Source of the DNA: Aquimarina sp. U1-2
GTDB lineage: Bacteria; Bacteroidota; Bacteroidia; Flavobacteriales; Flavobacteriaceae
DNA length: 64,000 bases
Reading direction: 5' to 3'
NCBI RefSeq assembly: GCF_017897595.1
Contig: NZ_JAGKIK010000009.1
Location: 1 to 64,000 of the forward strand
The notes beneath the pieces are model-generated. The model saw nothing but the letters and a program-made list of their open reading frames with translations, was not told where the DNA came from and made no database searches. The stretch's first letter is position 1. Each line of letters starts with the position of its first letter. This document shows, one piece after another, positions 52,854 to 62,707 of this stretch. The position numbers were made by a program, and so were the translations under genes.

Positions 52854-53249
52854 TTTTAATGTTTTTATATCGATGAGAATCAAATGATAGATGTGTGTGA
52901 ATACTGTAAAATATTAAAGTTTTATAATCATTTTCAATTTATCCTCTAAACGACCTATTTTAATCGATAAACGACATAAGTTTTAGAATAAGTATCCATT
53001 GCTGTAGTTCATAATTTTTAAAATGTATGAACTCAACAAGATCCAGACTTAAATACTCCTGGGCTTATCTCAAAACAAGATTTGTTTTCAATTAGATGGC
53101 TTATAAGTTTATGGGTTAGATCCATATACTCAATTTTTTTAGTCATTTATAATTCCTTTTATGTCATCTGTCGAAAAACTTTTTTTTAAAACGATTTAGA
53201 TAATAGCTTCATTCTTTGTAAGCTATAAACTACTTAATTTATCTTGAAA
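52854..53249. other. Divergent promoter region of the ASPIC and nagB genes
   Basis: About 395 bp of AT-rich sequence with no ORF. It should carry promoters in both directions. No leader cassette or foldback repeat was found here. Confidence 0.4.
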
Positions 53250-55223
53250 ATGAGTTCAGAAACCCAGTATGACAAAACATTAAATAAAAGTAATGCGCTG
53301 CCATATTATAAAGATATTAGCTATCGAGAAGCTGGAAAGTTTGAGGATACTCGATTCGAAAAAATTCATAACGTAATTTTCAAAAGCTCAGATTTTGCTT
53401 CAGTAATCATTGCTCAGGAAATTGGGAGTTTGATCAAAGAAAAGCAGAACAAGCAAGAATATTGCGTTTTGGGGCTTGCTACAGGTTCTTCTCCGATTAA
53501 AGTTTATGAAGAGCTAGTACGTATGCATAAAGAAGATGGTTTAAGTTTTGCAAACGTGGTGACCTTTAATTTGGATGAATATTATCCTATGGAAAAAAAT
53601 AATGTACAAAGCTATCATTATTTTATGCACGAACATCTGTTTGATCACGTTGACATTTTACCCGAAAACATACATATACCTAATGGTGCGATAGCTCAAG
53701 GAGATCTTCATCAATATTGTATTGATTATGAATTGAAGATCAACTCTTTTGGGGGGTTGGATTTTCAACTTTTGGGAATCGGAAGAACTGGACACATCGG
53801 ATTTAATGAGCCAGGATCTCATTACAATTCTGTAACCAGAAGTATTACCCTAGATCATTTAACTCGATCTGATGCTGCACCTGCCTTTTTTGGTATTGAT
53901 AATGTTCCTAAAAGAGCCATTACTATGGGAATCGGAACCATTAAAAAGGCACATCGGATTATTATTATGGCTTGGGGTCATAAAAAAGCAGAAATTGTGA
54001 AACAAACTATTGAAGGGTCAGTTTCATCGAACATTCCTGCTACCCACCTTCAATATCATGACAATACTACTTTTATACTAGACGAAGAAGCGTCAGAAGA
54101 ATTAACTCGTATTAAAACACCATGGCTGGTAGGGCCTTGTCGTTGGAATGAGAAACTCAAAAGCAAAGCGATTATCTGGCTAAGTCATCAGGTAAAAAAA
54201 CCTATATTAAAACTTACAGAAAAAGATTATAACGATCACGGGATGTCTAGTCTTTTGTCTGAAGAGGATTCTTCATATGACCTAAATATTAGAATGTTCA
54301 ATACCCTACAGCATACTATTACGGGGTGGCCGGGAGGTAAACCCAATGCCGATGATACCCATCGACCAGAGCGAAATGTACCTCATAAAAAAAGAGTACT
54401 GATTTTGAGTCCGCATCCAGATGACGACGTGATCTCGATGGGAGGAACATTTCTACGTTTGGTAGAACAAAGGCATACTGTGCATATTGCTTATCAAACT
54501 TCAGGAAACATAGCGGTATCTGATGAAGAAGCTATCAAATATGCTGAGGTTATCAAAACTATGGATTCAAAAGATGCAACACATCAAAAAGCATCGTCTA
54601 TTCTCAAAGATCTAAAAACGAAACAAGAAAATACTATAGATTCTTTAGAGGTAAGAAATTTAAAAGGGGTCATTAGAAGGTGCGAATCTTTAGGGGCAAC
54701 TCGGTTTTTTGGACTTCCTGATGCATATGTTCGTTTTCTTGACCTTCCTTTTTATGAAACAGGTACTGTAAAAAAGAAGCCTTTTTCAAAAGAAGATGTA
54801 GCGATCACTATAAAATTGATTAAAGATATAAAGCCGCATCAAATTTTTGCTGCAGGAGATCTTGCCGATCCACATGGTACTCATAAAGTATGTCTCGATA
54901 TACTGTTTAAGGCACTCGAGACTTTGAAAGAAGAGGATTTTATGAAGGATTGTTGGGTTTGGCTTTATCGAGGGGCATGGCAAGAATGGGACATTCATGA
55001 TATTGAAATGGCAGTTCCTTTGAGCCCAGATGAAGTGCTTAAAAAAAGAAAAGCGATTTTTTTTCATCAATCTCAAAAAGACGGAGTTATGTTTCAAGGA
55101 GACGACTCAAGAGAATTCTGGGTAAGGGCAGAAGAAAGGAACCAACAAACCGCAAAGAAATACCATCGATTGGGACTTGCAGATTACGCAGCGATCGAGG
55201 CGTTTAAACGGTATCACTTTTAA
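53250..55223 (+). CDS. nagB: Glucosamine-6-phosphate deaminase fused to a PIG-L-type deacetylase domain
   Basis: The ATG at 53250 is preferred to a TTG two codons upstream; 657 residues. Residues ~25-300 are NagB: LATGSSPIKVYEELVRMH (phosphate loop), FNLDEYYPM and LGIGRTGHIGFNEPGS. Residues ~375-655 are a PIG-L/LmbE-like domain with the zinc motif HPDDD in VLILSPHPDDDVISMGG and a DPHGTH motif further on. NagB converts GlcN-6-P to fructose-6-P and ammonia; the PIG-L domain could deacetylate GlcNAc-type substrates, standing in for NagA (inferred). This long fusion is the common Bacteroidota NagB form. Nine bp precede the GH20 gene, with which it forms an operon. Confidence 0.92.
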   Translation: MSSETQYDKTLNKSNALPYYKDISYREAGKFEDTRFEKIHNVIFKSSDFASVIIAQEIGSLIKEKQNKQEYCVLGLATGSSPIKVYEELVRMHKEDGLSFANVVTFNLDEYYPMEKNNVQSYHYFMHEHLFDHVDILPENIHIPNGAIAQGDLHQYCIDYELKINSFGGLDFQLLGIGRTGHIGFNEPGSHYNSVTRSITLDHLTRSDAAPAFFGIDNVPKRAITMGIGTIKKAHRIIIMAWGHKKAEIVKQTIEGSVSSNIPATHLQYHDNTTFILDEEASEELTRIKTPWLVGPCRWNEKLKSKAIIWLSHQVKKPILKLTEKDYNDHGMSSLLSEEDSSYDLNIRMFNTLQHTITGWPGGKPNADDTHRPERNVPHKKRVLILSPHPDDDVISMGGTFLRLVEQRHTVHIAYQTSGNIAVSDEEAIKYAEVIKTMDSKDATHQKASSILKDLKTKQENTIDSLEVRNLKGVIRRCESLGATRFFGLPDAYVRFLDLPFYETGTVKKKPFSKEDVAITIKLIKDIKPHQIFAAGDLADPHGTHKVCLDILFKALETLKEEDFMKDCWVWLYRGAWQEWDIHDIEMAVPLSPDEVLKKRKAIFFHQSQKDGVMFQGDDSREFWVRAEERNQQTAKKYHRLGLADYAAIEAFKRYHF

Positions 55224-55232
55224 AAAAAATTG

Positions 55233-57296
55233 ATGAAAAGATATTTTTATATTGTAATAGTTAGTGTTCTGGTATTTCAAATGGGGTACGGTCAAATACC
55301 AGACAAAAAGCTTAGTAATCTTATGCCTTTGCCCAAAGAAATTACATTTCACGAAGGTGAATTTGTAATTACCAGAGATTTTAGTGCAGGTATTCAAGAA
55401 AATTCTAGTAAAAGAGTTAAAAAAGCCGTTACGCGTTTTATAAGGAAACTCGGCGAAGAAACCGGAGTGTTTTTTAAACAAGGTTTTCCGGTTTCCCAAA
55501 AACGAGATAACGTTCTTTTCAAAACATCTTATGACAGAGAAGGTCAATTAAACCTTTTTGAAGACGAATCTTATGTTCTGACGGTGAGCCCTCAGGGTAT
55601 TCAAATTGATGCTCCTACAGATATAGGCGTGATTAGAGGTGTTGAAACTCTGTTGCAACTCGTGCATTCAAATTCTAAATTTTTTTATATTCCCTCTGTA
55701 ACCATAAAAGATTCACCTAGATTTCCATGGCGGGGCCTTATGATCGATGTAGCCAGGCATTTTCAACCGCTAGATGTAATTAAAAGAAATCTAGATGCTA
55801 TGGCTGCTGTTAAATTGAATGTATTTCACTGGCATTTAACAGATGATCAGGGCTTTAGAGTAGAGTCAAAAACATTTCCGAAGTTACACGAATTAGGTTC
55901 TGAAGGGCAATTTTATACTCATGAGCAGATACGAGAAGTAATTCAATATGCCTCAGATAGAGGTATACGAGTATTGCCTGAGTTTGATGTGCCTGGTCAT
56001 GCAACAGCTATTCTTACCGCATATCCAGAGATAGCAAGTAAGGATACAATTTATACTATCGAAAGAAATTCAGGTATTTTTGACCCTACCTTGGATCCTA
56101 CAAAAGAAAAGACTTACGAATTTTTAGCTGCTTTTTTCAAAGAGATGTCTGATCTCTTCCCCGACGAGTATATTCATATTGGAGGTGATGAAAATGAAGG
56201 TAAACACTGGGATGAAAATGAAAGAATCAGAAAGTTTAAGAAACATCATGGTTTTAAGAATAATCATGAATTACAAACTTATTTCAATATTAAAATACAG
56301 AAAATTTTAAAAGAATTGAATAAAAAAATGATGGGTTGGGAAGAGATTATGAGTCCCGATATCGAAAAGTCTGCTGTTCTTCATTCGTGGAGGGGTGAAA
56401 ATGAAGGCCTCCCCGATGGAGAGTCACTAATCAATGCGGTAAAACTTGGCTATCACACCGTTCTTTCAAATGGGTATTACATTGATCGCATGCATCCTGT
56501 AGAAAATCATTATTTAGTAGATCCTCACCCCAAGGGAGTATCGCTAACCAAAGAGCAGAAAGCTAAAATCTTAGGAGGAGAGGTAACCATGTGGAGTGAA
56601 TTAGTAACTCCTACCACAATCGATTCCCGAATTTGGCCCAGAACAGCAGCCATCGCAGAACGGTTTTGGTCTCCCGCAACGGTAATCAACCTAAATCACA
56701 TGAAAAGTAGGTTAGAGAAAGTAAGTTTGCAACTCGAAAAATTAGGAATTACTCATATCAAAAATGCAAACGTGATTTTAAGAAATATAACCAAGGAGAA
56801 CGATATCGAAGCCATTTTAACCTTATCGAGGGTATGCGAACCATTAAAAAATTATGAACGAAATAAAGGAGGAACTGAATATCAAACCTACTCACCTTTT
56901 ACATTGTTTGCAGATGCTTGTACTAGTGATGCTCTAGATGCTAAAAAATTTAATGATGTAGTACTTCGACTACTTAATGACCCAAATGATAAAGAGGTTC
57001 GTAGTAATGTTCATCAATATTTATCAAAATGGAGCTCTTTGTCTAGTGATCTGGACCGCTTTGATAATCCTGTGATTAACCAAGTAAAACCCATAGCCGT
57101 GAATTTGTCTGCACTAGCAGATATTTTGAGCTACTGTATGAAACATAATAAGATATCTTCTACACAATTAGAGCTGTTTGATAAACACATCGAAACTGCT
57201 AAAATTCCTGTTGTTGATGTAGAATTAGCAGTAATCCCATCTTTTGAAAATCTAGTTGAACATTTTAAAAAGTATGAAAAAGCTATGAATAATTAA
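55233..57296 (+). CDS. GH20 beta-N-acetylhexosaminidase
   Basis: The ATG at 55233 (signal peptide MKRYFYIVIVSVLVFQMGYG) gives 687 residues. It has a GH20b N-terminal domain (~25-160), then the TIM-barrel core beginning FPWRGLMIDVARHFQP, with the catalytic pair Asp319-Glu320 in HIGGDENEGKHW and WRGENEG and MWSELVTP segments. A C-terminal helical domain of ~150 residues follows. It releases terminal GlcNAc or GalNAc from oligosaccharides, here presumably chitobiose in the periplasm. Cotranscribed with nagB, so release and catabolism of GlcNAc are coordinated. Confidence 0.94.
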   Translation: MKRYFYIVIVSVLVFQMGYGQIPDKKLSNLMPLPKEITFHEGEFVITRDFSAGIQENSSKRVKKAVTRFIRKLGEETGVFFKQGFPVSQKRDNVLFKTSYDREGQLNLFEDESYVLTVSPQGIQIDAPTDIGVIRGVETLLQLVHSNSKFFYIPSVTIKDSPRFPWRGLMIDVARHFQPLDVIKRNLDAMAAVKLNVFHWHLTDDQGFRVESKTFPKLHELGSEGQFYTHEQIREVIQYASDRGIRVLPEFDVPGHATAILTAYPEIASKDTIYTIERNSGIFDPTLDPTKEKTYEFLAAFFKEMSDLFPDEYIHIGGDENEGKHWDENERIRKFKKHHGFKNNHELQTYFNIKIQKILKELNKKMMGWEEIMSPDIEKSAVLHSWRGENEGLPDGESLINAVKLGYHTVLSNGYYIDRMHPVENHYLVDPHPKGVSLTKEQKAKILGGEVTMWSELVTPTTIDSRIWPRTAAIAERFWSPATVINLNHMKSRLEKVSLQLEKLGITHIKNANVILRNITKENDIEAILTLSRVCEPLKNYERNKGGTEYQTYSPFTLFADACTSDALDAKKFNDVVLRLLNDPNDKEVRSNVHQYLSKWSSLSSDLDRFDNPVINQVKPIAVNLSALADILSYCMKHNKISSTQLELFDKHIETAKIPVVDVELAVIPSFENLVEHFKKYEKAMNN

Positions 57297-57313
57297 AAGT
57301 ACAACGCACATAT

Positions 57314-58048
57314 TTATGTGGCAAAACCACTTAAAATTTTGCATTTTACTTCTTTAATATAATTGCGACCTATAGGTATCATTTTATCATGGATATGTAC
57401 ACAATTTCCTTCTATAGCTTTAACGTGTTGTAGAGAAATAGTAAATGAGCGATGTATCCTCATAAAATCTTGTTCTGGAACTAATTTAGTAATAGCCGAT
57501 AAATTATAATGTGTAATGTAGTCTTGAGTCGTAGTTTTGATAGAAACGTAATCTTTCAAACTTTCGATATATAAAATTTCATCAAAATTAATCTTTACCA
57601 TTTTCTTATTTACTTTCACAAAAAAATGAGCATTTTTTGATGAAGTAGTATGAGAATCGTTTGTGTTTTCTTTCAAAGATTCTGTTCTAAGGTTAATTTG
57701 TTGAGAAACTTTGTTAAGAGCTTTCATTAAACGTTTTAACGATATAGGCTTTACGAGATAGTCGATAACATCTAGTTCAAAACTTTCAACTGCATATTCT
57801 CTATATGCCGTAGTGATAATAATAAAAGGTGAAGTTGTAAGATTTCGTATAAATTCGATACCATTTAACCTTGGCATATTAATATCCAAAAATACCAAAT
57901 CGATTTGCCCTTTTGAGAGCAGGTGGAAGGCTTCAACAGGATTATTAAAAGTATGCGTGACATCAAAGTCATCAAAACTTTCTAAATGTTTTCGAATTAC
58001 TCTGGTTGCTAATGGTTCATCGTCAATAATTATGCATTTTACTTTCAT
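57314..58048 (-). CDS. LytTR-type response regulator (second copy)
   Basis: A 244-residue receiver-LytTR protein: Asp in LVFLDINMPRLNG (~54), Lys in LVKPISLKR, and LytTR domain ~140-240 with IESLKDYVSI and FMRIHRSF. Highly similar to the regulator at 40607, including PIGRNYIKEVK near the end. Its likely kinase partner is at 62708, separated from it by the hybrid sensor gene. It converges on the GH20 gene with 17 bp between stops. Probable control of the nagB-GH20 operon is inferred from position. Confidence 0.9.
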   Translation of the reverse strand: MKVKCIIIDDEPLATRVIRKHLESFDDFDVTHTFNNPVEAFHLLSKGQIDLVFLDINMPRLNGIEFIRNLTTSPFIIITTAYREYAVESFELDVIDYLVKPISLKRLMKALNKVSQQINLRTESLKENTNDSHTTSSKNAHFFVKVNKKMVKINFDEILYIESLKDYVSIKTTTQDYITHYNLSAITKLVPEQDFMRIHRSFTISLQHVKAIEGNCVHIHDKMIPIGRNYIKEVKCKILSGFAT

Positions 58049-58084
58049 AAGCTGGGGTATTATGAGTGTTTGTGTTATATGTTA

Positions 58085-58267
58085 TACCAAATCTAATAGA
58101 ACACAATACAAAAAATGTGTAGTTACTACCCAGTAAAACTGAGCACGCGTTTTCATTCATACGAAACCGTAAAAATAGTGTATAGCCATAGCTACGAAAT
58201 TTTTTTACAATGAAGTAGAAGGGAAAATGAACTAGCATATTGGTATTATTTTCTAGTAGATTTGGTA
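58085..58267 (+). repeat. Foldback repeat family A, diverged copy 3
   Basis: Shares the TACCAAATCT / AGATTTGGTA ends and the right-hand interior (CAATGAAGTAGAAGGGAAAA) with the copies at 4062 and 31734; the left interior is diverged. Located 36 bp upstream of the LytTR gene start. Confidence 0.7.
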
Positions 58268-58428
58268 TTCGTTGTAGTTTGAAAGCGAAATTATTCTAAT
58301 ATTGATTCTTAAAATATGTCAAATAGTGCAAAACATAGTTCTAATAATGCTATCCCTATCAAGTTTTTCAAGAATTGCTTAAACAATTTTTTGATTGTCG
58401 GTTATTATACCTAAAATTTAACTGAGAA

Positions 58429-58540
58429 GTCATCCTGAATTCATTTCAGGATCTCATTAAGTTTATTTTCAGTACATTGAGATGAGAAGCTGAAACGAGC
58501 CTGTGCTGAACTCGTTTCAGTATTCAGCTTGACGCAGACC
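58429..58540. repeat. REP-like palindromes
   Basis: Two adjacent imperfect palindromes. The first, GTCATCCTGAATTCATTTCA (continuing GGATCT), is of the type common in Bacteroidota intergenic regions. The second pairs CTGAAACGAG (58490-58499) with CTCGTTTCAG (58511-58520). They lie in the 558-bp gap between the hybrid sensor and the LytTR gene. Confidence 0.6.
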
Positions 58541-58606
58541 GTTTAGGTTAAATTACGGATATTCGTAAACAATATTAATTTTGAGTAGATTAAGGCACTA
58601 AAATGG

Positions 58607-61600
58607 TTATTCGTTTTTTAATTTATGTTTCGACCTATATGCTGAAGGTAAACATTCAAAATGTTTTTTAAAAGATTTTTTAAAGTAATTATAATCGTTA
58701 AAACCGACCTCGTAGGCGATATGACTCAATTTGGCATTACTGCTCAAAATCATTTGCCCGGCGTGTTTTAATCGAACCGACCGGATGAATCCGGTTAGCG
58801 AGAGTCCCGTTAATGATTTTATTTTTCTGTATAGCGAGGATTGACTCATATGAAATGTATTCACCATATCCCGGATGCCAAATTCATTATTTTGAAAATT
58901 GATTTTTACCAATTCAATAGCTTCTTGTATAAATGCTTCTTCTTCATCAAACTGGACAATATGGTCGTATGCTGGTTCAAATTTTACTTTGTTTTGTAAA
59001 AAAGCTTTAAGTTTTTCACGGTTCGACAATATAGAAGCTATTTTGGTTTTGATAACGATAGGATTAAATGGTTTTGTAATATAATCATCGGCGCCTGTTT
59101 CTAACCCTTCAATCTCAAAAAGGGCAGAACTTCGAGCGGTTAACAATAGAATAGGAATATGTGAAGTTTCGATTTTCTTTTTAAGATCACTACATACCGA
59201 TAAACCGTCTTTTACAGGCATCATTATATCACAAATAATTAGATCAGGATAGTGTTGTAAAGCTTTTCTATATCCGACTTCTCCATTTTCAGCTTCTTCT
59301 ATCTCATAGCTATTAGATAATAAATCACGAAGATAGTCTCGTATATCTCTATTGTCGTCTATTACTAATATGGTTTTCTTTCGTGGATTTTTATTTTTGT
59401 TACCTATTTCGGCGAGTACAGAGACTTCATTCATCTCATTTTTTGATTCATTCTTAATGATAAAATCAGTTTTCTTTCGTTTATGAATAGGATAATTTGG
59501 TGTTAACGTCAAGGTAATGACAAACTCTGATCCGATATCTATTTGGCTGTCTACAGTTATCGAACCTTGATGAAGTTCTACGATTTTTTTTGAAAAAGCC
59601 AAGCCGATGCCGCTACCAATAATCTTTGCAGATTCACTGGTTTTTATTTGGTAAAAGCGATCAAAAATCCTTTTTTGATCTATTTTTTCTATTCCTTTTC
59701 CGGTGTCTCGTATTTTAGTGATACAATGATTCCCTTTTTTTATAATTTCTATAGTAATATAATCCCCATCTTCGGTATTTTTAAAAGCATTAAATAAAAC
59801 ATTGCAAAGTACAATCTCCATATTGTTACGATCAAAAGGAAATAAAATTTCATCACAATTAGTGGTAAAGGTAAAATGTATGTTTCTTGAGCTGGCCAGT
59901 TCATTAAAGTATGTAGCAACTTCTTTTGCAAAACTGACATAGTTTTCAGTCTCTACTGTGAGCGTAAGTAAATTATGATCAGCTTTTCTAAAATCCAAGA
60001 GTTGATTTACCAGGTTTAATAATCTATTTGCATTTTTTTGGACTATAGTGAGTTTTTCTGCAATAGGTAAGCTTACAGTATGATCTTCTAGTATTTCTAT
60101 TAACGGACTAACAATTAGTGTAAGTGGAGTTCTAAATTCGTGAGAGATATTGGTGAAAAAATTGAGTTTAGCTTCTGTTAACTCAGCTTCTTTTTCTTTA
60201 TCTATACGCGCAATTTCAAGTGTACTTTTAAGTTTATCCTGGCGCATTTTTATAAAGTACAATACCCATAGAAGCATCAAAAAAATTATGAAATATAACG
60301 AGTAAGCCCAAATACTTAGAAAAGGTGAGGGTTTGATGACCAGGCGTAACGTTTTAGGCGTACTCCATACCTGATTATTTCTTGTACCTATGATCTGCAA
60401 GTCATAGCTTCCGCTAGGCAAACCGGTAAAACTTAGTTGGCTTCGGTCATTTAAATTGATCCAGGTATCTTGAAAACCTTCTAGTTTGTATTTATAGCTG
60501 GTGTTCAACTCTCCTAAATAATCATTTAGTCCAAAATTGATTAAAATTGTCTTTTCGTTATGCGTGAGCACAATTTCATTGGTAGAATTAATGTTTTTAT
60601 CCAATAATACACGACCATTAAATAGTTGTCCGGGAGAGATATGTTGATTATCAACACTAATTTTAAAAATTATAACTTCGGGTGTAATCGTATTAGTTAT
60701 AACCTTTTTTGGATTGAAATACGTAATATTATCTATCCCACCAAAGTATATATATTCCCCATCGTTATATACTGATTTTTGATTGAAAGAAGACGTTTCT
60801 ATACCATCTATCTTACCATAATTTGTAAATGCTTCGTTCTTGACATCAAACTTTACAATCTCTGTAGTAGTACTTATCCACAAATGCTCATCATCACCAG
60901 TTATAGACGAAATAAAATCATTATTTAGTCCATCTTCTATTGTATAATTATGTAAAAGTTCTAGTTCGTTATTTGTAAACTTTAGCTTTAACAGGCCATT
61001 TGCGGTACCTATCCAGGTAATATGACCTATCATAAAAATGTGATTGATAAAAGTACTTGGTAAATCGTTAGATAAAAGCTGGGTCTGATGTTTAAAAGAT
61101 TGTGATTTTTCATCGAAAAGATGAAAACCATTATGAGTTCCTACCCAAATATTACCTTTTCGGTCTTCCTTTATATCCGTTATTCTATCGGTGTTATTAA
61201 GTCTGAAATTTCCGTTTCCTCCATCATGAAAATATGTGTAGTGATCAGATTCGGAAAAATGTCGTAGCGGGACCATAGCCATACCATCATGCTCTGTACC
61301 TATCCACAAACGATTTTTACGGTCTACCAAAAATGATGTTACCCTTTCTATGGTAGGATAACGAAAAATCTCACTTTGATTTTCTGTATTGTAAATTCTA
61401 TACCCTTCCAAAAAACCCACAAATAGGTTGTTTTTATACTGGTAAATAGTACTTTTATGTTGTAATGACTCTCGATTTTTTAAAGAAGAGAAGTCACTTC
61501 CCATAAATAAACCATTTTCAAAAGTACCCACCCAAAGTTTATTACGATCCTTATAGATGGATTGTATATTACAATCTTTCTGAAGTAAGTTGTTGGTAAT

Positions 61601-62638
61601 TAGATTATAAGCATTATTAAATTTTTTATTCGGAATAATCTGAATAATGCCTCCACCATGAGCCATCGACAACCAAATGATATTATTTTTGTCGATGTGA
61701 ATATCTAACACAGTCTCAAAGTTTACATTGTCTTTTCTACTGTTGTTTTTTTGAATATTAACTTTGGTAAATTTTTTTAGATGAGGATCACTTACGTACA
61801 AACCATTACTCCAGGTACCAATCCATAATTTGTGTTCTCGATCGAGCGCCAGGTATCTGGCAAAACTCGTTTCTACATTCGTTTTGAGCCGATTAATTTT
61901 TTGAGTAGCATGATCATAATTATAGATGTTCGTACTGGCATTAATAGCGGTTCCTATCCATATTTTATCTCGAAAAGGATCATTAATTAGATCTGTAATC
62001 TCTGTATCCAGTGGAAATTCTATAAGCTTATCCTCTATCGGATCATATGTTGTTAAAATATTATAATTTCCCCACCACATATTACCGTAGGCGTCTTTTA
62101 AAATGGTGTATACAAGGCAGGTGGTATTGAAGTGATATAAAAGCATTTCGGTTTTGGGATTAATCACAAATATCCCATTCCCCCAGGTGCCAATCCAAAT
62201 ATGACCCTGTGCATCTTGTTCTATACTTAAAATACGTTGGTCGCTTTTATTATTGGGATCTATTAAATAGCTGTAGTTCTTTATACTATTTTTCTCGATG
62301 TTTAACATCGAAATTCCGCCACCTTTTGTTCCTATCCAGAGGTTATTAAGGTAATCTGTATATAAAACTGCAATATTTTCATTTTTTAATTCGGCATACT
62401 TGTTATTTAGACGGATATAATCAAATTCATAACCATTGTATTTGGTAATACCATTTTCTGTTCCTATCCATTTGATGTTTTGTTGATCACTAACAATAGA
62501 ATTTACATTACTGTGAGACAAACCCTGTCTACTTCCAAAATGGTTAACAACGTGGTTTTCTTGTTCTTGTTGTGCCGAAATGTAAGAGAATATGACAAGT
62601 GCTAGCGTAGTGCTGTAAATTTTTAATATTCGTATCAT
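58607..62638 (-). CDS. Hybrid two-component sensor-regulator (HTCS)
   Basis: A 1343-residue one-protein signalling system. A signal peptide is followed by ~14 Reg_prop/WIGT-type propeller repeats (~30-690), a Y_Y_Y domain (~700-770) and a membrane helix (~775-800). HisKA with His833 (NISHEFRTPLTL), a HATPase (VNQLLDFRK, DTGKGI, GSGIGLAF), a receiver with Asp1137 (LIICDIMMPVKDG) and a C-terminal AraC/HTH domain (~1240-1340) complete it. HTCS proteins bind an oligosaccharide in the periplasm and switch on a nearby PUL; chitin oligomers are the expected ligand here. Located 70 bp after the LytS-type kinase gene, so probably cotranscribed. Confidence 0.95.
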   Translation of the reverse strand: MIRILKIYSTTLALVIFSYISAQQEQENHVVNHFGSRQGLSHSNVNSIVSDQQNIKWIGTENGITKYNGYEFDYIRLNNKYAELKNENIAVLYTDYLNNLWIGTKGGGISMLNIEKNSIKNYSYLIDPNNKSDQRILSIEQDAQGHIWIGTWGNGIFVINPKTEMLLYHFNTTCLVYTILKDAYGNMWWGNYNILTTYDPIEDKLIEFPLDTEITDLINDPFRDKIWIGTAINASTNIYNYDHATQKINRLKTNVETSFARYLALDREHKLWIGTWSNGLYVSDPHLKKFTKVNIQKNNSRKDNVNFETVLDIHIDKNNIIWLSMAHGGGIIQIIPNKKFNNAYNLITNNLLQKDCNIQSIYKDRNKLWVGTFENGLFMGSDFSSLKNRESLQHKSTIYQYKNNLFVGFLEGYRIYNTENQSEIFRYPTIERVTSFLVDRKNRLWIGTEHDGMAMVPLRHFSESDHYTYFHDGGNGNFRLNNTDRITDIKEDRKGNIWVGTHNGFHLFDEKSQSFKHQTQLLSNDLPSTFINHIFMIGHITWIGTANGLLKLKFTNNELELLHNYTIEDGLNNDFISSITGDDEHLWISTTTEIVKFDVKNEAFTNYGKIDGIETSSFNQKSVYNDGEYIYFGGIDNITYFNPKKVITNTITPEVIIFKISVDNQHISPGQLFNGRVLLDKNINSTNEIVLTHNEKTILINFGLNDYLGELNTSYKYKLEGFQDTWINLNDRSQLSFTGLPSGSYDLQIIGTRNNQVWSTPKTLRLVIKPSPFLSIWAYSLYFIIFLMLLWVLYFIKMRQDKLKSTLEIARIDKEKEAELTEAKLNFFTNISHEFRTPLTLIVSPLIEILEDHTVSLPIAEKLTIVQKNANRLLNLVNQLLDFRKADHNLLTLTVETENYVSFAKEVATYFNELASSRNIHFTFTTNCDEILFPFDRNNMEIVLCNVLFNAFKNTEDGDYITIEIIKKGNHCITKIRDTGKGIEKIDQKRIFDRFYQIKTSESAKIIGSGIGLAFSKKIVELHQGSITVDSQIDIGSEFVITLTLTPNYPIHKRKKTDFIIKNESKNEMNEVSVLAEIGNKNKNPRKKTILVIDDNRDIRDYLRDLLSNSYEIEEAENGEVGYRKALQHYPDLIICDIMMPVKDGLSVCSDLKKKIETSHIPILLLTARSSALFEIEGLETGADDYITKPFNPIVIKTKIASILSNREKLKAFLQNKVKFEPAYDHIVQFDEEEAFIQEAIELVKINFQNNEFGIRDMVNTFHMSQSSLYRKIKSLTGLSLTGFIRSVRLKHAGQMILSSNAKLSHIAYEVGFNDYNYFKKSFKKHFECLPSAYRSKHKLKNE

Positions 62639-62707
62639 TGAGTATGATTCTTAAAAAGCAGGTAATAGATATTACCGATTGGATGAATACCATATGTTTT
62701 TATCCCC

